The translations under genes and the position numbers were made by a program. The notes under the pieces are model-generated. The model did not search any database, had not been told where the DNA came from, and saw only the letters and a program-made list of their open reading frames with translations. A DNA stretch of 8,885 nucleotides from an uncultured Bacteroidota bacterium (GTDB lineage Bacteria > Bacteroidota > Bacteroidia > Chitinophagales > Saprospiraceae), in contig CALEYM010000305.1 in NCBI GenBank assembly GCA_937926185.1, positions 1 to 8,885 of the forward strand, written 5' to 3'. Below are positions 6,771 through 8,885 of the stretch, piece by piece (position 1 is the first letter of the stretch; each line of letters begins with the position of its first letter).

Positions 6771-8885
6771 TCAACCGGAAAGTCCTTTATCCCCCTTCAA
6801 ATAATTCCGGTGCGACACGATAAGCCGGTGCCGTTTTTCATCAAAGTCAATGATTTTTACAATAATGTTTGTTCCCGCGGGAAAAACTTGGTTATTATCG
6901 CCTTCAAAATGGGTTTTTGGCCCGGTAGCCTCGGTTCCATCCGGCAGAGAGACGACAACAAAACTACCTTTTTGGGGTAAATATTCCATTGTCGCCAGGT
7001 AGTTCGACCCAATGGGGTATTTTTTCAATAAAACAGGCCAGGGGTTTTCTTCCATTGCTTTCATGCTAAGTGAAATCTGCCGTTTTTCCAGATTGACATC
7101 CATCAATTTAACCCGTACCCTGTCGCCAATTGAAACGTGTTTGTTTGGTTTATTAAAAATCTTGGTCCAGCTGAAATCAGTTTCATGCACCATGCCGACC
7201 AACCCGGAATCGAGCCGTACAAAGATGCCGTAATTGGTCATATTGGTTACTTCTGCTTCGTAAACGCCGCCAATATTGGCATTAAGATTTTCAAGTTCGG
7301 TTTGAAGCAGGTAGAGCAAAGACAGTGACATTTTCCGTTTGGGCCGGTCGATTGTTACAATTTGCACCTGCAATTCCTGGCCGATCTCAAATTGATCTTT
7401 GGGTAAAATATTTTTTCGCCAGGAAATTTGACTGATATGCAGCAGTCCCTCCACCCCTTCAAGAATTTCTAAAAAAGCGCCATAATCCTTAAACTGCACC
7501 ACAACGCCGCTCACCACGGCTCCTTCTTTGATCCAATCCGGCAGATTGTCCCAGGGATGAGGTTGCAATTCTTTTGCGCTAAGTTCCACCCTTTTTTTTG
7601 CGTCGTCAAAATTAATATTAATGACTTTAACCCGGATGGGTTGATTGATGCGGACGGCCTCGTAGGGGGTTTTCCGGCCCCAGCTCAGTTGTGACTTATG
7701 GATCAGCCCATCCACGCCATTGAAACGGGCAAAGGCGCCAAAATCGGTTATGTTGGTCACAATGCCTTCGAAAATCTGCCCGGTTTCGAGGTGCTTCAGG
7801 GTGTTTTCGCGTTGTTCGGTGATATAAGCTTCCAGGATGGGCCTGCGGCTGAGCACGGCATTGTGGGTATTTTCCGTGATTTTAACCACCATAAAGTCGA
7901 ACTCCATGCCGATAAATTGTTCCATATCATGCTGGATACGGGTGTCAATTTGTGAAGCGGGCAAAAAGGTTTCCAGTTCATCCACCATAACACAGAAACC
8001 GCCTTTCACCATGCGCTGTATAAACCCCCTGATCGGCAGGCCTATAAAATGGGCTTCTTTTATCCTGCTCCAGGTGGCTTGATCGCGGGCGTCGAGGTAT
8101 TTATATGTTTTGATGAAATTATCGGCGCTCAGGGAAATCAGTCCCGGGTTTTCTTCGGCTTCGGTTTTGGCGGCCCGCACTTCTTCTATTTTGGCTGAAA
8201 TTTCAGCAACGGCTTCGTTGTCATTGGCAGCCCGGTAGTACTCCAGGATGCGGGTGAGCAGGTCTAAAGCGTAGTTATAATTTTTTCTCTCGGCTTCAAA
8301 ATCGGCCAGTTCGCGCTCCGCCTCGGTTTGGTTGGCCCTGTCGCCCATTTGCCGGAAAAGGTGAATGGCGGACTCCAGCAAATTGACGATATTGGCCTGA
8401 TTGCCCAGCTCGCGGTAAGTTCTGGCCAGTTCCAGGTAAGCGCGCGCCAATTGGGCGAGGTCGTTTTTATCTTTGTACAGGTTGAGCGTCCGTTCGAGGT
8501 AAGCGGAGGCTGAAAAAGGATCGCCGGATAGTTTTTCCAGTTTAGCCAGTGCGTTGAGCGACTCCAGTTTTCCGATCAGATCCTGAAGGTCTTCGAAGCG
8601 GGACAGGGCGAATTGCAGGTTTTCCCGGGCTGTATCGAGTTTCTCCTGGTGAAGATCGGCCAACCCGGTCTTTAAACTTGTACGGGCCGCCTGTATGTAT
8701 CCTTCATCCAGGTCTTCGATCGCCAGACCGGGCGTTTTACCACTTTGGAGTTTTCTGGGGTTCAGAACAGCCTCTTTAATTTCCCGGTAAATTTCGCGCC
8801 CCACGGCATCGGAAATGTCCTGAACGGAAATCCCCCTGCTTTCCAGATCGTTGATAAATGTCCTGGAAATTTTCTGGCGGGCATC
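6771..8885 (-). CDS. TPR-like plus five-S1-domain RNA-binding protein (N-terminus outside window)
   Basis: The frame is open to the right edge. A GTG at 8804 is only an internal codon, since 27 coherent residues precede it up to the edge, giving at least 704 residues. Counted from that GTG, residues about 30-205 are helical TPR-like repeats (AARTSLKTGLADLHQ, ARENLQFALSRFEDL, LARAYLELARTYRELG, ALDLLTRILEYY), followed by a charged linker. Five S1 (OB-fold) domains follow: about 252-323 (divergent), 342-413 (GIVTNITDFGAFARFNGVDGL), 427-500 (GVVVQFKDYGAFLEILEGVEG), 511-584 (AEVTNMTNYGIFVRLDSGLVG) and 599-667 (degenerate, lacking the GAF core). Repeated S1 domains bind single-stranded RNA, as in ribosomal protein S1. 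Canonical S1 does not carry an N-terminal TPR region, so this is probably an S1 paralogue acting in translation or RNA metabolism, with the TPR part as a protein-binding arm. It runs convergently with the caspase gene, with 2 bases between the two stop codons. No link in function to that gene is visible. Confidence 0.87.
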   Translation of the reverse strand, partial: DARQKISRTFINDLESRGISVQDISDAVGREIYREIKEAVLNPRKLQSGKTPGLAIEDLDEGYIQAARTSLKTGLADLHQEKLDTARENLQFALSRFEDLQDLIGKLESLNALAKLEKLSGDPFSASAYLERTLNLYKDKNDLAQLARAYLELARTYRELGNQANIVNLLESAIHLFRQMGDRANQTEAERELADFEAERKNYNYALDLLTRILEYYRAANDNEAVAEISAKIEEVRAAKTEAEENPGLISLSADNFIKTYKYLDARDQATWSRIKEAHFIGLPIRGFIQRMVKGGFCVMVDELETFLPASQIDTRIQHDMEQFIGMEFDFMVVKITENTHNAVLSRRPILEAYITEQRENTLKHLETGQIFEGIVTNITDFGAFARFNGVDGLIHKSQLSWGRKTPYEAVRINQPIRVKVININFDDAKKRVELSAKELQPHPWDNLPDWIKEGAVVSGVVVQFKDYGAFLEILEGVEGLLHISQISWRKNILPKDQFEIGQELQVQIVTIDRPKRKMSLSLLYLLQTELENLNANIGGVYEAEVTNMTNYGIFVRLDSGLVGMVHETDFSWTKIFNKPNKHVSIGDRVRVKLMDVNLEKRQISLSMKAMEENPWPVLLKKYPIGSNYLATMEYLPQKGSFVVVSLPDGTEATGPKTHFEGDNNQVFPAGTNIIVKIIDFDEKRHRLIVSHRNYLKGDKGLSG

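Noticed and set aside
6774..6811. 7-base inverted repeat (ACCGGAA with TTCCGGT) just after the caspase stop as a terminator
   Set aside because: The loop would be 24 bases, no T-run follows the stem, and the sequence encodes the C-terminus of the S1 protein.
1..8885. A multi-gene defence island
   Set aside because: Only the caspase-hydrolase gene fits such a role. The neighbours are surface proteins and an RNA-binding protein, and no nuclease, cyclase, STAND ATPase, reverse transcriptase or CRISPR repeat is visible.

Overview
The window looks like a piece of a Bacteroidota chromosome, most likely from the Saprospiria/Chitinophagia side of the phylum. This rests on three things seen in the sequence: a type IX secretion (T9SS) C-terminal sorting domain with SprB-like and Ig-like adhesin repeats, start regions that are A-rich and lack a clear Shine-Dalgarno, and a large caspase-family protein of a kind common in that phylum. 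The genus assignment is inference only. The window is densely coding. It has four genes, two of them cut by the window edges. I see no tRNA, rRNA, CRISPR array, insertion sequence or phage gene, and no non-coding stretch longer than about 50 bases.

Left part (1-3414, + strand): the 3' end of a large secreted adhesin-like protein with a T9SS sorting domain is followed after 4 bases by a 572-residue protein. That protein has two fibronectin-III-like repeats and a six-bladed kelch propeller. The two are probably co-transcribed and both face the outside of the cell.

Middle (3466-6768, + strand): a single 1100-residue protein joins an N-terminal caspase-like protease domain (His88/Cys149), a long beta-rich middle and a C-terminal alpha/beta hydrolase of lipase type (Ser908, probable Asp1050 and His1078). 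Both catalytic sets look intact and there is no signal peptide, so it should act in the cytoplasm. The gene is visibly richer in GC than its neighbours. It is the most interesting object here: its architecture suggests a protease-controlled lipase or esterase, as would suit an immune or cell-death effector. No neighbouring gene in the window supports a defence island, so that role is a hypothesis.

Right part (6771-8885, - strand): a convergent gene encodes a protein with an N-terminal TPR-like helical region and five S1 RNA-binding domains, four good and one degenerate (the first is also divergent). Its start lies beyond the window. Its stop codon is separated from that of the caspase gene by only 2 bases, so transcription of each gene must run into, or end inside, the other.
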